A stretch of DNA of 64,000 nucleotides, from positions 33,947,456 through 34,011,455 of the forward strand of contig CM043700.1 in assembly GCA_023935145.1 (NCBI GenBank), in the 5' to 3' direction. The translations under genes were made by a program, and so were the position numbers. The notes under the pieces are model-generated. The model had not been told where the DNA came from. It was given only the letters and a program-made list of their open reading frames with translations, and made no database searches. Position 1 is the stretch's first letter; every line of letters begins with the position of its first letter. Shown piece by piece: positions 21,686-32,888 of this stretch. This DNA comes from Bretschneidera sinensis (Eukaryota > Streptophyta > Magnoliopsida > Brassicales > Akaniaceae).

Positions 21686-22549
21686 ATTTGGGATAAACTA
21701 CAAGTTACATATAAAGGAACTAGTGAGGTTAAAAAACCAAAAATCTATATGCTAATATGAATCTTTTGAAATGTCTCCTAACGAAACAAGTTCTTAAATG
21801 CACTCACGTTTCATAACTATTGTTAATGGTTTGAAGCTTCTTGGTAGGAACATTGAGGAGTTTGAACTAACAAGAAAAATCTTAAGATCTTTGCCACCCA
21901 CTTGGAAAGCAAAGAAGACGGCCATCATGGAGGCTAAAGATTTCGACAACTTGACGTCGAAACACTTCTCGGATCACTATTGACATACGAGATGGAAGAA
22001 ATGAATCCCATTGTCAATGATGATGAGAAGAAGAAAAAGGTGATTGCTCTTAAAGCCTTTACGAGCAACAAAGAAGAAGAAATGAAAGAAGAGGTGGAGA
22101 GCAGCAAAGAAGATGGTGAGATGGCTTTAATCACCAAACGGTTTCACAGATTCTTGAAGAAAAGCAAGAAACCATATACAAAGGATCCCACTTCAAAAAG
22201 GGAACCACTTGTGTGTTATGGTTGCAAAAAGCCCGGTCACATCAAGGCTAATTGTACAGCTACAAGCAAACCATATAAGAGGTTTAAAAAGAAAGCTATG
22301 ATTGCAATCACTTGGAGTGATGATGAAGAAGAAGACTCATCGGATAAAGAGATCGGATTCGAGGAAATTACCAACCTATGTCTTATGGCAATCGACGATG
22401 AAAATGAGGTATCGACTTCTCCCTCTTCAAAAAATAACACTGTTAATAGTAGTGAAGAATTTGTAGAAGTCATAAATGAAATGCATGAAGAATTGAAGAA
22501 ATTTGATTCTAGGAACACCATTCTTAAAAAGGAGATGTCATCTCTTTAG
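21686..22549 (+). pseudogene. C1 gag, C-terminal part
   Basis: This continues the gag interrupted at 1941. It reads DKLQVTYKGTSEV, a broken stretch, then ELTRKILRSLPPTW in a shifted frame (21798-21983), then the frame 21980-22549. That frame has a Lys/Glu-rich segment, a CX2CX4HX4C knuckle (CYGCKKPGHIKANC, about 22216-22257), an acidic DDEEEDSSDKE stretch and a helical tail. At least two frame changes and a stop near 21743 disable it. Confidence 0.85.
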
Positions 22550-22555
22550 AAAGAG

Positions 22556-23300
22556 ATGGTGAGCTTGAAAGAGGAAAAAGAAAAACTATCTTCATTGCTT
22601 TATGATTCTTCTCAAGATTTTCTTAAAGATGAAAATGAAAACTTAAAGAATAAGATAATAGAATTGAATGGCATGATATCTAAACTCATGCTTGGAAAAG
22701 AAAAGCTATATGAGGTGCTATCTTACCAAAGATTAAATGGAGGAAAATCCAGGTTAGTTTATTCTCCATTAGGCAAGGAAAAAAAAAAGGGCTTATTCAT
22801 GAAAGCATCATGTGTGAATGAAGCCTCAACTTCAAAGACCACTAGCAAGGTCAAAAGCATTCCTTTAATGAATGCTAGTAGGTCTATAAATACTAATTTT
22901 AATGCATATACAAGAATGAAGCATTCTAGAAATACTCATGATTATATGTATGCTCACTCAAGAAATGCTAGTACACATCCTAGGATTGACCATCATTTGC
23001 ATTCTAGAAACAATATGCATAATCAAAACTTGAACACTGCATAAGCATATCCTAGGAATTACTATCATGGTTATTCTAGAAATAATATACATATTTATAA
23101 TATTGCAAGCAAGTATCCTAGAAATCATCATCATACATTTCCTAGAAATGACATGCATATTCCTCACAATAGAAATATGTATCTTAGGAATTATTATCCA
23201 AAGAATTATAGATATGCACAACTAAGTCATCCTAGAAAATTCAATAACTATTATCCTAGGATTGTGCATCATCAACATGTCTGTAGAATGCCATAAGTTG
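22556..23300 (+). pseudogene. C1 gag-pol linker with His/Asn/Arg repeats
   Basis: A coiled-coil-like start (22556-22760) is followed at about 22910-23290 by a degenerate repeat in which SRN or PRN recurs every 7-15 residues among His, Asn, Tyr and Met. At the DNA level this is CCTAGAAAT/TCTAGAAAT recurring. A stop at 23042-23044 breaks it, and the frame continues toward protease. The function of this linker is unknown. Confidence 0.65.
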
Positions 23301-24000
23301 TTAAGAAAATATGGGTCCCAAAAGGAACCGTATTTTCTAGGACTAACCCCAAAGGACCCAAGAAATTTTGAGTACCTAAAAGTGGAATTGTGTATCCTTG
23401 TGTGATATAGATATGTCTCCACACCAAAGAAAAAGGTAACTGTTGGTACCTTGATAGTGGATGCTCAAAGCACATGATCGGTGATAGAATTGTATTCAAA
23501 GAGCTAACTCTAAGAGATGGTGGACATGTCACCATTGGAGACAACACAAAAATAAAGATCATCAAGCATGTAAAAGTCGGTAATGATTTCTCAACCATAG
23601 ATAATATATTGCTAGTACAAGGCCTTAAGCTAAATTTGCTAAGTATTAGTCAACTATGTGACAAAGGCAACAAAGTCATATTTGAAATCTCTCATTGCCT
23701 AGTTATAGACATCAAGAGTAACAAGATCAAGTTTGTTGGCCAAAGACATGAAAATCTCTATATAGTTGATTTAAAATCCTTGCATTTGAAAAATGAAAAA
23801 TGTTTCCCCGCATTTAGTGAAAACCCATGGCTATTGCATAGAAGGCTTGGTCATGTGAACATAGATTTGCTTAAAATCATTTCTAGAAAAGATTGAGTCA
23901 TTAGACTTCCCAAAATCAAATTTGAAAAAGATAAAGTATGTGATGCTTGTCAAATGGGAAAACAAACTAGGATTTCTTTTAAATCAAAAGATAAAGTATG
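23301..24000 (+). pseudogene. C1 protease and truncated integrase N-terminus
   Basis: WYLDSGCSKHM at about 23443-23475 is the copia protease active site (DSG). Frame 23474-23896 continues with ILLVQGLKLNLLSISQLCD and LLHRRLGHVN, the gag-pre-integrase region. CDACQMGKQTR at about 23940 gives the Cys pair of the integrase zinc finger, after a stop at 23894-23896. The reading ends near 24000 at a deletion that removed the integrase core, RT and RNase H. Confidence 0.88.
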
Positions 24001-24052
24001 GATTTGCTTAAAATCATTTCACCCTCCTCTTGGATTGGAACCTCAGTTTACA
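24001..24052 (+). repeat. Filler and stub of the C1 3' LTR
   Basis: 24001-24020 repeats 23864-23883 exactly (GATTTGCTTAAAATCATTTC). From 24018 the sequence matches the last 33-35 bp of the C1 5' LTR (1517-1550). The junction therefore shows a copied filler joining the truncated integrase to the LTR end. Confidence 0.82.
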
Positions 24053-24115
24053 GGAAGAAAAAAAGATTATCAGAGGACAATTTCCGGACATCACCCTTGA
24101 GAATCACGTGTAAGT
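24053..24115 (+). pseudogene. Chromodomain, right fragment
   Basis: This starts with the target duplication ggaag and continues the chromodomain frame with a QFPDITLE segment, the typical end of a chromovirus chromodomain, then a stop after HV. It pairs with 133-409 across the 23.6-kb C1 insertion. Confidence 0.78.
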
Positions 24116-24122
24116 CTCATTT

Positions 24123-25086
24123 TTTTTTTTTATAAAAAAAAATAGGCATATGACATCACCTAAACATTCCTCAAAAAAATAATTTCAAATAGTTATATTT
24201 ATGGATATAGATTTTGCATGTGTTTTAAACATATTTATATAATAAAAATAAAAAATAGTATAATATAAGCACTCTCAAGAGTAAGAGACTCAAGAGGTAC
24301 TCATTTCTTAATTTTTTAAAAAAAATTACATTTTCACCCTCTCACTTCCATTGTCTCGCATTTGCTCTACGAATTGGCTACTTTATCACGACCTAAACTT
24401 AGAGTTTAATATATTATGTTATTAACAAATAGAAAAAAAATCTAAGAATGGAGTTTATCTACATTTATTATTGCTAACATGAACTTAATTAGTAATTACA
24501 TTGAACTTCAAAAAAAAAAAGAATAAAAATAAGCTTACTTAGTGGGTCAATCCGAATTCAAATGAATGTTAAAATTACGTCATAAAAAATTAGAATAAAA
24601 AAGAGAATTGGTGCAACTCGATTGGTCAACTCAAAACCCGTCTGAAACCCAAGAAGACCTATATCCTGAATGAGCCGAGACCCGAACGAACAGAGACCCG
24701 AAATGATCCGAGCACGAAACAATCCGTAACCCGAAATGACCTGAATCCGACCCACCCGATTGCCACCTTTAGTGAGATTAGAGGAAATAGGGAACATAAA
24801 GACGACGAAGTGGGTAGTAGAGGTATAACAACCAAACAACAGAGGTAGAATATGGTTAGTGTTAGGCATGATGACCCAAATTGATAGAAACTTGAGTTTG
24901 GAGAGTTCACCAAATAAAGACCCAATATCTATGATGTTGAAGATCACATGACCCCAAAAATTTAAGCCAATGAGTTTTGGTTCCACCACCATATATATTT
25001 TATTTACTTATCCAATTTCTTTTCCATGTGGGATTGGTTTTCCACATCTCCTCATTCACATTTGAATATTCTCAACAATCTTCCTT
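24123..25086 (-). mobile_element. Possible A-tailed insertion with 19-bp flanking repeats
   Basis: TCACGTGTAAGTCTCATTT occurs exactly at 24104-24122 and 25087-25105. Read on the minus strand the enclosed 0.96 kb ends in an A-rich tail before one copy, as expected of target-primed retroposition. It holds a degenerate GGGT(C)GGGTCATTTCGGG stretch (about 24640-24770) and short open frames with no recognised product. The mirrored copy at 45634-46605 has only the inner flank. Confidence 0.4.
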
Positions 25087-25105
25087 TCACGTGTAAGTCT
25101 CATTT

Positions 25106-25609
25106 ACTCTCCCTCACCATCATTACTTATATCACTCCAAACTCGTATCACTATTTAATAAGCACATCTGGAAAATCACTCGTTCTCCTGTCTTGAGTTA
25201 AATAACCACACACCGATTTTTCAACAACGAGCTTTATAGACATCACTTTGCGAACCACATAGTCTTCATCATGTGGGCATCACCCGCTCACTACCTAAGT
25301 CACCTTGTTCGTACCACACAAGTCTCTTGAGTTCCCATTGTTTTTCGATTATATCACTTTAAGCATCTCGGAGTTACCATTCTTATTGTTTGGGGTTAAG
25401 TTACCATTCTTCAAGTTGTTTGGTTATTGCAATGATTTGGGAGGCTTACAGTTATCAATATCCAACATAGGAGAAGAAAATTTGGTTGAGTTTTTATTTT
25501 TATTACAAAAATAGGAAAAAATACATAAAAGTACCATGTGGTTTGGTCTTTATTTGAGTATAACAGAAACACAAGATACCTAAACTTAACTTTTAAAACC
25601 TCTAGTATT
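25106..25609 (+). other. Arm sequence without recognised genes
   Basis: AT-rich DNA between the A-tailed insertion and the solo LTR, mirrored at about 45112-45615. The short open frame at 25305-25514 and its mirror have no recognised motif. Confidence 0.4.
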
Positions 25610-25614
25610 GAAGT

Positions 25615-26699
25615 TGTTAACCCTCATTTAAATTTTAATAATGACAAAACACTACTCTAATTGTACTAACAGCTTTATCTAAGTGTTTAACCAATAAAAG
25701 CTTTCAGCAAAGAATCAAGATGCAAAAACTCAACCCGAATAAGACACCAAGTTAAGATAAAAGATATAGTATAGGCATTAAGGTATTGAAACAAACTGTA
25801 AATCTCTTTTGTTCAAGTAAGTAGCTTGTCTTATGGCTCTTTCTATAAAATAATTTTGACAAAACTAATTATTCAAACTATTCTAAGTCCAAAACATTTT
25901 GAAACATGAAAAACTGGGTTGAAGGGTAACCCAGTCGACTGGCTCCTTATACTAGTCGACTGGGGTATGGGATAGAATGTCCCTAGTCGACTGGTGTAGA
26001 TCACCCAGTCGATTGACATATGGGACAGTGAGTTTCCAATCGACTGGTGCTTAGGACCCAGTCGACTGGTACTCTTCCACAGTCTAAAAGTAAGATTTTT
26101 CACTTGACCCAGTCGACTGGTAATTCGAAAAATATGACTGTTAAAGACGCGGGACTTGAGCATTTAATGCACCAAACCTACCAAGACAGTGTCTAATGGC
26201 CATAGTGATTGAAGGCTATATAAACCCACTTCAATGAGCATTTAAATGAAGAAGATTATACATTCAATTCACAAGTTTGCTCATTAATACTCAAAAGCTT
26301 TGAAAATTTTATTGTTGAGCTATTCATCAAGCTTTTCATTGAAAGAGAGATATTGTTCATTTGTAAAAGCATTCATTGTTATCTCTCTACCATTTACTTT
26401 ACAACAACTCATATTTATTGTAAAAGGATTAGCTTCCGAGAGGAAAGGATTGCTTGTAAGGTTTGTACAACACCCGTGAAGTTGTACGATTAAAAGTTTT
26501 AGTGGATCACTTCAATGAGGTTCCTTGAAGAGAGTGGACATAGGGTCGGAACGAATCCGATATTGCCGAACCACTATAAACTGAGTTTGCATTTTCTCTT
26601 CCTTAAACTCTTTTACTTAAAGCACATTACTTGTTTATACGCTTGTGCATTTAATTGTTTTTATAAACTTGCAAGCTTGGATTGGAACCTTAGTCTACA
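25615..26699 (+). repeat. Solo copia LTR, left arm
   Basis: LTR of 1085 bp of the C1 family, TGTTAACCC...TCTACA, with perfect target duplications gaagt (25610-25614 and 26700-26704) and no internal region. It carries eight CCAGTCGACTGG-type motifs at about 25928-26120 and a TATATAAA box near 26217. It lacks about 90 bp present in the right-arm copy, including sequence near its 3' end (around 26670). Confidence 0.92.
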
Positions 26700-26704
26700 G
26701 AAGT

Positions 26705-27623
26705 TTAACAAGGTCAAACCACAAAATATTTTTGTATATTTTCCCCTAATTTCAAACGATCGCAAACCATGGCTACTTGTACTCACTTTGAAAATAACCT
26801 AATAAAGGCCACTACGAAACCCTAATTTTTCATTTTGAGATCATATCCTTAAAGTTTATATATTTAAGTCCAACAATGCTATTTAAATTTATTGTATTTT
26901 TTAATTTAACATTTCTATAAATTATGCTTTATTATTTAGACTTTTAGACTTATAGTATTTATAGATTAAGTTTTATGTAGCCCACATATAATTATAAATA
27001 TAAAACTTATGCTGCGTAGGAAAAAATATCACAAAAATATATTTTCAATAAGGATAACAGATATAGTAGAATTAGTATCAGGATATAATAAAAAAATACA
27101 ATATTATTATCATTAGGGGTTGTTACACTTTATTCGTACTTTAAATAAATATTATAGATTATATAAATGTGTATATATATTATAATGCTGAATTTTGGTC
27201 GCTACGCACTTCAATACAATAATAGTGCAATAATTTTTTACTTTCAAAATATACTTGAGTTTGATCGTGGCTAAATTAAAAATAATGAAAATGCATTACC
27301 GAAAGACAAAAGGGAAAAAAGAAATGCAAGGTTTGCTTCATATTATCCTCTATTTTCTAGTTTCCTTTAATGGTTATTTAACACCCAACAGTGATTTTTC
27401 TTTAAATTGATTTTTTTTATCTGAGGAGAAATTAAAGGGCATCTATCTACTAACAAGTAACAACTACAAGATTTAAAGATACATTTTGATTTAGATAAAA
27501 CTTTTCTAACAACAAAATATTTCTGTTATATCTTTCAGTGGTATATATGATTTAAACTAATTCAAATCATCCAAGGATAATCACAAAATTATCCATGGAT
27601 TTATCCTCATAAATTGATGGCCC
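26705..27623 (+). other. 5' flank of the left beta-galactosidase gene
   Basis: AT-rich intergenic DNA between the solo LTR and the TATA box, with no ORF worth naming. Just upstream of the TATA box a GGATAA and two TTATCC copies lie within about 40 bp (about 27573-27607). Such TTATCC/TATCCA motifs occur in sugar-responsive plant promoters. The link to this gene is inference. Confidence 0.45.
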
Positions 27624-27631
27624 TATAAATA
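27624..27631 (+). promoter_or_regulatory. TATA box of the left beta-galactosidase gene
   Basis: TATAAATA lies 51 bases upstream of the ATG at 27682, leaving a short leader of roughly 20-30 bases if transcription starts at the usual distance. The mirror copy is at 42998-43005. Confidence 0.65.
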
Positions 27632-27681
27632 CATGAAATTTCATTGTTTTGTTTTGTGCTTTCCCTTTCTTGAAAGAGAAA

Positions 27682-30600
27682 ATGGCTTCTTTAAAATTTC
27701 CCCCCAGTTGTTTATGCTTTATTTTTCTGATGTTCACTACTTGTGCTTACGCTACCATTGTTTCATATGATGGAAGAGCAATCACAATCAATGGTGAACG
27801 TAGGGTTTTGCTGTCTGGTTCAATTCATTATCCACGAAGCACTGCAGAAGTAATTAAGTTGTCCTGAATTATTATATTTTTATATAGCATGTATATATTC
27901 AACATATGTGTTTAGTTTACTAATCAAATGTATACACCTACGTACTTTTAATTTAGATGTGGCCAAGTCTCATTCAAAAAGCAAAGGAAGGTGGATTAGA
28001 TGCGATCGAGACATACGTGTTTTGGAATGCCCATGAACCCATTCGCCGTCAATATGATTTTACGGGCAACCATGATCTCGTAAGGTTTATTAAAACTATT
28101 CAAGATGCAGGACTCTATTCAGTTCTTCGAATTGGACCTTATGTTTGTGCTGAATGGAATTATGGGTATGTCTTTTTTTTATATATATTACCTATTGTCA
28201 TTATTTTATTTAATTATATATAATGTTACTAGCTAGCTTAATTATAATTTAACTCATAGATTTGCTTGTGCACAATTAATTAATAGAGGGTTCCCTGTTT
28301 GGTTGCACAACATGCCTGGTATTGAGCTTCGAACTGCAAATGATGTGTTCATGGTAATTGAAATTTCTTTTTGCCATTGAATATATAGTTTAAATTATAT
28401 ATATAGGTATGTTTTCATTTTTTTATTTAAAAAACAAATTTTTGGGTGTTTTTCTTTTTTCAGAATGAAATGCAAAACTTTACAACATTGATCGTGAATA
28501 TGCTTAAAGAAGAAAAGCTTTTTGCATCCCAAGGAGGTCCCATTATTCTTGCTCAGGTATATGCATTTCTCTAATATATATAGTGTATATTAAAATAAAA
28601 TAAAAAAACTAATACATATAGTATTAATTAATTACATTTGGTATTTGTGTCTTAATTAATTAGATTGAGAATGAATATGGGAACTTCATATCACAATATG
28701 GAGATGCTGGCAAAGCATATATTAACTGGTGTGCAAACATGGCTGAATCACTTAACATTGGGGTTCCATGGATCATGTGCCAAGAAAGTGATGCTCCACA
28801 GCCAATGGTATAAATATTTTTATTTTTTTATAAGTTATAAATTAAATTAAAGTTTAAGATTATTATTTTTTTGTTATTTTCAATAAAATTTAATGTTATA
28901 TGCATTTTTTTTATTATCTTATCAGATTGACACATGCAATGGCTTTTACTGCGATTCATTCACTCCAAATAATCCCAATAGTCCTAAAATGTGGACTGAA
29001 AATTGGACAGGATGGTGAGTACTGTTAATTAAATTATTTAATTTGGAATAAAAATTAGTAACTTGACCTAAAATTTCACCCTTTTAGGTTTAAAAGTTGG
29101 GGTGGAAAACTCCCATTGAGGACTGCTGAGGATGTTGCGTTTGCTGTTGCAAGATTTTTCCAAAATGGAGGCACATTTCAAAACTATTACATGGTTGGTT
29201 TTAATTTTTATTTGATTGATCAAATAACTAGCTAGTAATTATGCTAAAATTTATTCTCACCCTAATTTAATTTAATTTTTTTTTATTTCTTGCAGTATCA
29301 TGGTGGTACCAATTTCGGAAGAACAGCAGGTGGTCCATACATCACTACTTCATATGATTATGATGCACCTCTTGACGAATATGGTACTATATTTACTTCC
29401 CTTTAATTTACTTGGTTCTTAATTGTTTTCCATAATTTTATTTTATTTTGTTTACAATATTTACGATTTTAATGACAGGCAATTTGAATCAACCAAAATG
29501 GGGTCATTTGAAACAACTTCATAAAGTTTTGAAGTCAATGGAGAGGACTCTTACTTACGGTAACATTTCTAGTGTGGATTTTGGAAGTCAAGTCACGGTA
29601 AGATCATGATCTGTTTTTATTTTTCTTTTTCACTTATGTATGAGGTTAATAGAAAAAAATATTTAATGTTAATATTTGTATGCCTGATCATATATATATA
29701 GGCCACCATTTATGCTACCGAGGACGCATCCAGTTGCTTTTTTGGCAATGCAAATAAGAGTGCTGATGTTCCAATCACCTTTCAAGGCACTGATTATATT
29801 GTTCCTGCATGGTCTGTTTCTATTCTTCCTGATTGTAAAAATGTAGTCTACAATACTGCAAAGGTCAATACTCAAAAGTCAGTGATGGTAAAAAAATCAA
29901 ATCAAGCTGAAAGTGAACCTGCTTCACTTCAATGGACGTGGAGACCTGAGATAATTGATCAAGCCCTTCTTCAAGGAAAGGGAGACATTGCTGCAAATCA
30001 AATTATTGATCAAAAAGATGTTGCTAATGATGCTAGTGACTATCTCTGGTATATGACAAGGTAAATATTTCTAGGTATTCTTATTTTGTACATGCATGTA
30101 ACATAATATTCTTATTTATTTGGTGGTTACTGATTATAGTTCGTTTTATTTTGCATCTTTAATTTGAATAGTGTGAACCTTAAAAACGATGATCCAATTT
30201 GGAGTGACAACATGACTCTTCGAGTAAAAGGCAGCGGTCAAATCCTTCATGCATATGTTAATGGAGAATATGTTGGTAATTAATACTACTTTATCTAGCT
30301 AGCTATTATATATGATGTAGATTCATATCATAAATACGACATTTTTACGTGGTTTAAATTAATTTCAGGTTCTCAGTGGGCCAAATATGAAGTCTTGAGC
30401 TATGTGTTTGAGAAGAATGTCAAACTAAATCCTGGAATTAATCGTATTGCATTGCTTAGTGTTACTGTTGGCCTCAAGGTAGATATATCAATTCAATTTG
30501 AAACTATATATATATATATATATATATGCCGTCCTTTTTAAATCTAGACTGTAATATAACAAAATTTTATTACTATTTTGTTTGAACAGAATTATGGTTA

Positions 30601-31625
30601 CCAGTTTGATTTGATTCAAAGTGGAATTCCTGGTCCAGTTGAACTAGTTGGGCGAAAGGGTGATGAAAGAGTTGTTAAAGATTTGTCTTCTCATAAATGG
30701 AGTTATAAGATTGGATTGCAGGGCTTTGGGAACAAACTTTTTAGTTCAAATTCATCTAGTGCTTCAAAGTGGTCAACAGAAAGTCTTCCTTCAAATAAAA
30801 TGATGACATGGTATAAGGTATGTGAGAGTTAATTAGTAATATTACTTACTAATTAAATATTTTTTTTTTCTTGTTGACATTAATTAATAAGATTACTAAT
30901 TATAATTTGATAATATTATATTTTCAGACTACTTTCAAAGCTCCTTTAGGAAAAGATCCTGTTGTAGTAGATTTGCTAGGCCTTGGTAAAGGTGAAGCTT
31001 GGGTTAATGGTCACAGTATTGGTCGTTATTGGCCAAGCTTTCTTGCTGATGAAGATGGATGTAGCAATGACATTTGTGATTATCGTCAATCATACAACGG
31101 CGACAATTGTGCTTCAGGTTGTGGCCAACCAACTCAAAGATGGTATGTGAGATTAATTTAATCTTTTTATGTAAATTTTCATTATTTTTTACCTCAAAAC
31201 TTATCACCTTTGCAATTTTGATTGTTCGATTTGTTAGGTATCATGTTCCGCGCTCATTTATGGAAAATGATGTGAATACGTTGGTTTTATTTGAAGAGTT
31301 TGGTGGCAATCCCTCACAAGTAAATTTTCAAACTGTTGTGATTGGAAAAGCATGTGCTCATGCTTATGACAAAAATACATTGGAATTGTCATGCCAAGGT
31401 CGACCTATTTCAGAGATCCATTTTGCTAGTTTTGGTAATCCACAAGGCTTTTGTGGATCATTTGAGAAAGGCACATGTGAAGGCAAAAATGATGCAGTGT
31501 CTATCTTACAAAATGAATGTGTTGGAAAGGAGACATGTTCCATTGATGTTTCAGAGGACAAATTCGGTTCAGCTGATTGTGTTGATGTTGGAGTTAAAAA
31601 GCTTGCTGTGGAGGTTCTTTGTTAG
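27682..31625 (+). CDS. BGAL: Beta-galactosidase, GH35, left copy
   Basis: Removes terminal beta-linked galactose, mainly from cell-wall galactans and glycoproteins; a secreted, apoplastic enzyme. Fifteen exons: 27682-27849, 27957-28165, 28287-28353, 28464-28556, 28664-28807, 28926-29014, 29088-29193, 29296-29383, 29479-29597, 29702-30060, 30172-30275, 30369-30478, 30590-30817, 30928-31142, 31238-31625. All introns are GT-AG. They join to 2487 bp, or 828 residues, the usual length. Residues 1-24 are a signal peptide ending CAYA. The GH35 signature [13 protein letters not shown] has the acid/base Glu183; WTENWTG has the nucleophile Glu252. Beta-sandwich domains follow, then a C-terminal SUEL galactose-binding lectin domain (about 742-828). 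The style is closest to Arabidopsis BGAL7/BGAL15, from memory. No break is seen. It converges on the mirror copy. Confidence 0.95.
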
Positions 31626-31879
31626 AATAAAATCAGTTTATGTTAAAGTTTCCATAGGATTTCATAGAGAGCGCCTTTGGGCTTCGTTGGGATGAACTCG
31701 TCGAGATGTAGTTTCCACATAGTTGAGGGCATGCCACTTGTCAGGATTCTCGTTTTAGATTTTTTTTAACTTTTATCTAAACTTTTGGCCATCTAATCAA
31801 TTATCTTTGTAGTATCCATTATCTTCTTGAATAATTGAAGAAAATTTTCTTTTTTGAGTGCAAATGTTTATTTCTATTT
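31626..31879 (+). other. 3' flank of the left beta-galactosidase gene
   Basis: AATAAAA lies immediately after the stop (31626-31632), too close to be the only poly(A) signal. The rest is AT-rich and is repeated, with changes, after the exon copy at 32453-32690, which shows that exon and 3' flank were duplicated together. Confidence 0.5.
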
Positions 31880-32170
31880 AACATGCCCTGATTTAATTAT
31901 TTTTTTTTTAGTAATTGTTCGAAAAATACATACACTATTGTAATTGGAAAATCATGTCCCAATATTTGTTTTGTCAGTTTTGGTAATCAACAAGGCATTT
32001 GTTGATCATATGAGAAGGCATTTGTGAAAGCAAAAATTATGTATTGTCTGTCTTACAAAATTAATCTGTTGGAAAGGAGACATGTTCTATTGATGTTTCG
32101 GAGAAAAAATTTGATTCAACTGATTGTACCTCTGTTGGAGTTAAAAAGCCTGTTTTTGAGCAGAAAATAA
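31880..32170 (+). pseudogene. Decayed copy 1 of the lectin-coding last exon, left arm
   Basis: Readable pieces of the SUEL domain include [32 protein letters not shown] and GVKKPVFE, spread over shifted frames and stops. The copy is tandem to the real last exon and mirrored at about 38459-38750. It is non-functional. Confidence 0.8.
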
Positions 32171-32209
32171 AAAAGTTTCTAACAAGCAAGTTAACAAGGA
32201 CGTCAAGAT

Positions 32210-32452
32210 GTGAGAGAGAATGTCACCATCGTGCTTGTCCAATGCCTTGTACCATGTCAATGGTCGCCTTATGCCTCATTGTATTGTCATTTGAGAAAGG
32301 CACTTGTAGGCAAAAAGGATGCATTGTCTATCTTACAAAATGAATGTGTTGAAAAGGAGACATGTTCCATTGATATTTCAGAGGACAAATTTGGTTTAGC
32401 TGATTGTGCTGATGTTGGAGTTAAAAGGCTTGCTGTGGAGGTTCTTTGTTAG
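32210..32452 (+). pseudogene. Copy 2 of the lectin-coding last exon, left arm, C-terminus intact
   Basis: From about 32315 to the stop at 32450-32452 the frame is open and nearly identical to the end of the real protein ([20 protein letters not shown] ... LAVEVLC). The front of the exon is lost and replaced by unrelated sequence. Without a clear acceptor site in register it is probably inert. The mirror is at 38182-38415. Confidence 0.8.
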
Positions 32453-32759
32453 AATAAAATCGGTTTATGTTAAAGTTTCCACAGGATTTCATAGAGAGCC
32501 CCTTTGGGCTTCGTTGGGATGAACTCGTCGAGATGTAGTGTCTAGTCTCTCACATCGTTGAGGGCAAGCGACTTGTTAAGATTCTTGTTTTAGATTTTTT
32601 TTAAAACTTTTATCTGAAATTTTGGCTATCTAATGATCAATTATCTTTGTAGTATCCTTTATCCTCTTTAATAATTGAAGAAATGTTCTGTTTTTGAGTG
32701 CAAATGTTTATTTCTATTTGACATCCATTGATTTAATTATTTTTTTAGTAATTGTTCGA

Positions 32760-32888
32760 AAAGCACATACACTATTGTAACTGGAAACTCATGTCAAGGT
32801 TGACCCATTCTAAATATTTGTTTTTTTCAGTTTAGATAATCCACAAGGCATTTGTTGATCATATGAGAGGCGTTTGTGAAAGCAAAAA
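32760..32888 (+). pseudogene. Copy 3 of the last exon, short remnant, left arm
   Basis: Short matches to the front of copy 1 (CACATACACTATTGTAACTG, GGCATTTGTTGATCATATG) end at the inner breakpoint of the inverted duplication. The mirror is at about 37761-37880. Confidence 0.6.

Larger units (their letters stand above)
410..24052 (+). mobile_element. Ty1/copia retrotransposon C1, interrupted and 3'-truncated
   Basis: The element starts TGTTGACCC and ends TCAGTTTACA. It is flanked by a perfect 5-bp duplication ggaag (405-409 and 24053-24057). It has a full 5' LTR, an initiator tRNA-Met primer site, gag, protease and the start of integrase. The rest of pol and all but about 35 bp of the 3' LTR are deleted. 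The gag is split by gypsy element A at 1942-21685. All coding parts carry stops, so it is inactive. The duplication and the rejoined chromodomain reading frame on either side are strong evidence for these ends. Confidence 0.92.
24119..32888 (+). repeat. Left arm of a large inverted duplication
   Basis: About 8.77 kb, matching 37761-46605 in reverse complement. Over the beta-galactosidase gene every checked feature satisfies left + right = 70629. This sum holds from the TATA box to the stop codon. The main length difference outside the gene is about 90 bp inside the solo LTR. The outer end lies in an A/T run and the inner end in a GAAAGCAAAA tract. Confidence 0.92.

Noticed and set aside
22556..23044. 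A host gene for a coiled-coil protein
   Set aside because: It lies between copia zinc knuckle and protease in the same orientation and is part of the C1 polyprotein.
24558..24992. 144-residue minus-strand frame in the left arm (mirror 45729-46062)
   Set aside because: The frame changes between mirror copies, it has no recognisable domain and part of it is the degenerate GGGTCATTTCGGG stretch.
31342..31695. Second frame over the last beta-galactosidase exon (mirror 38934-39287)
   Set aside because: It is a shadow in a different frame of the SUEL-coding exon.
32210..32452. A separate small lectin gene
   Set aside because: Its front is unrelated DNA, no promoter or acceptor is seen, and it belongs to a series of decayed exon copies.
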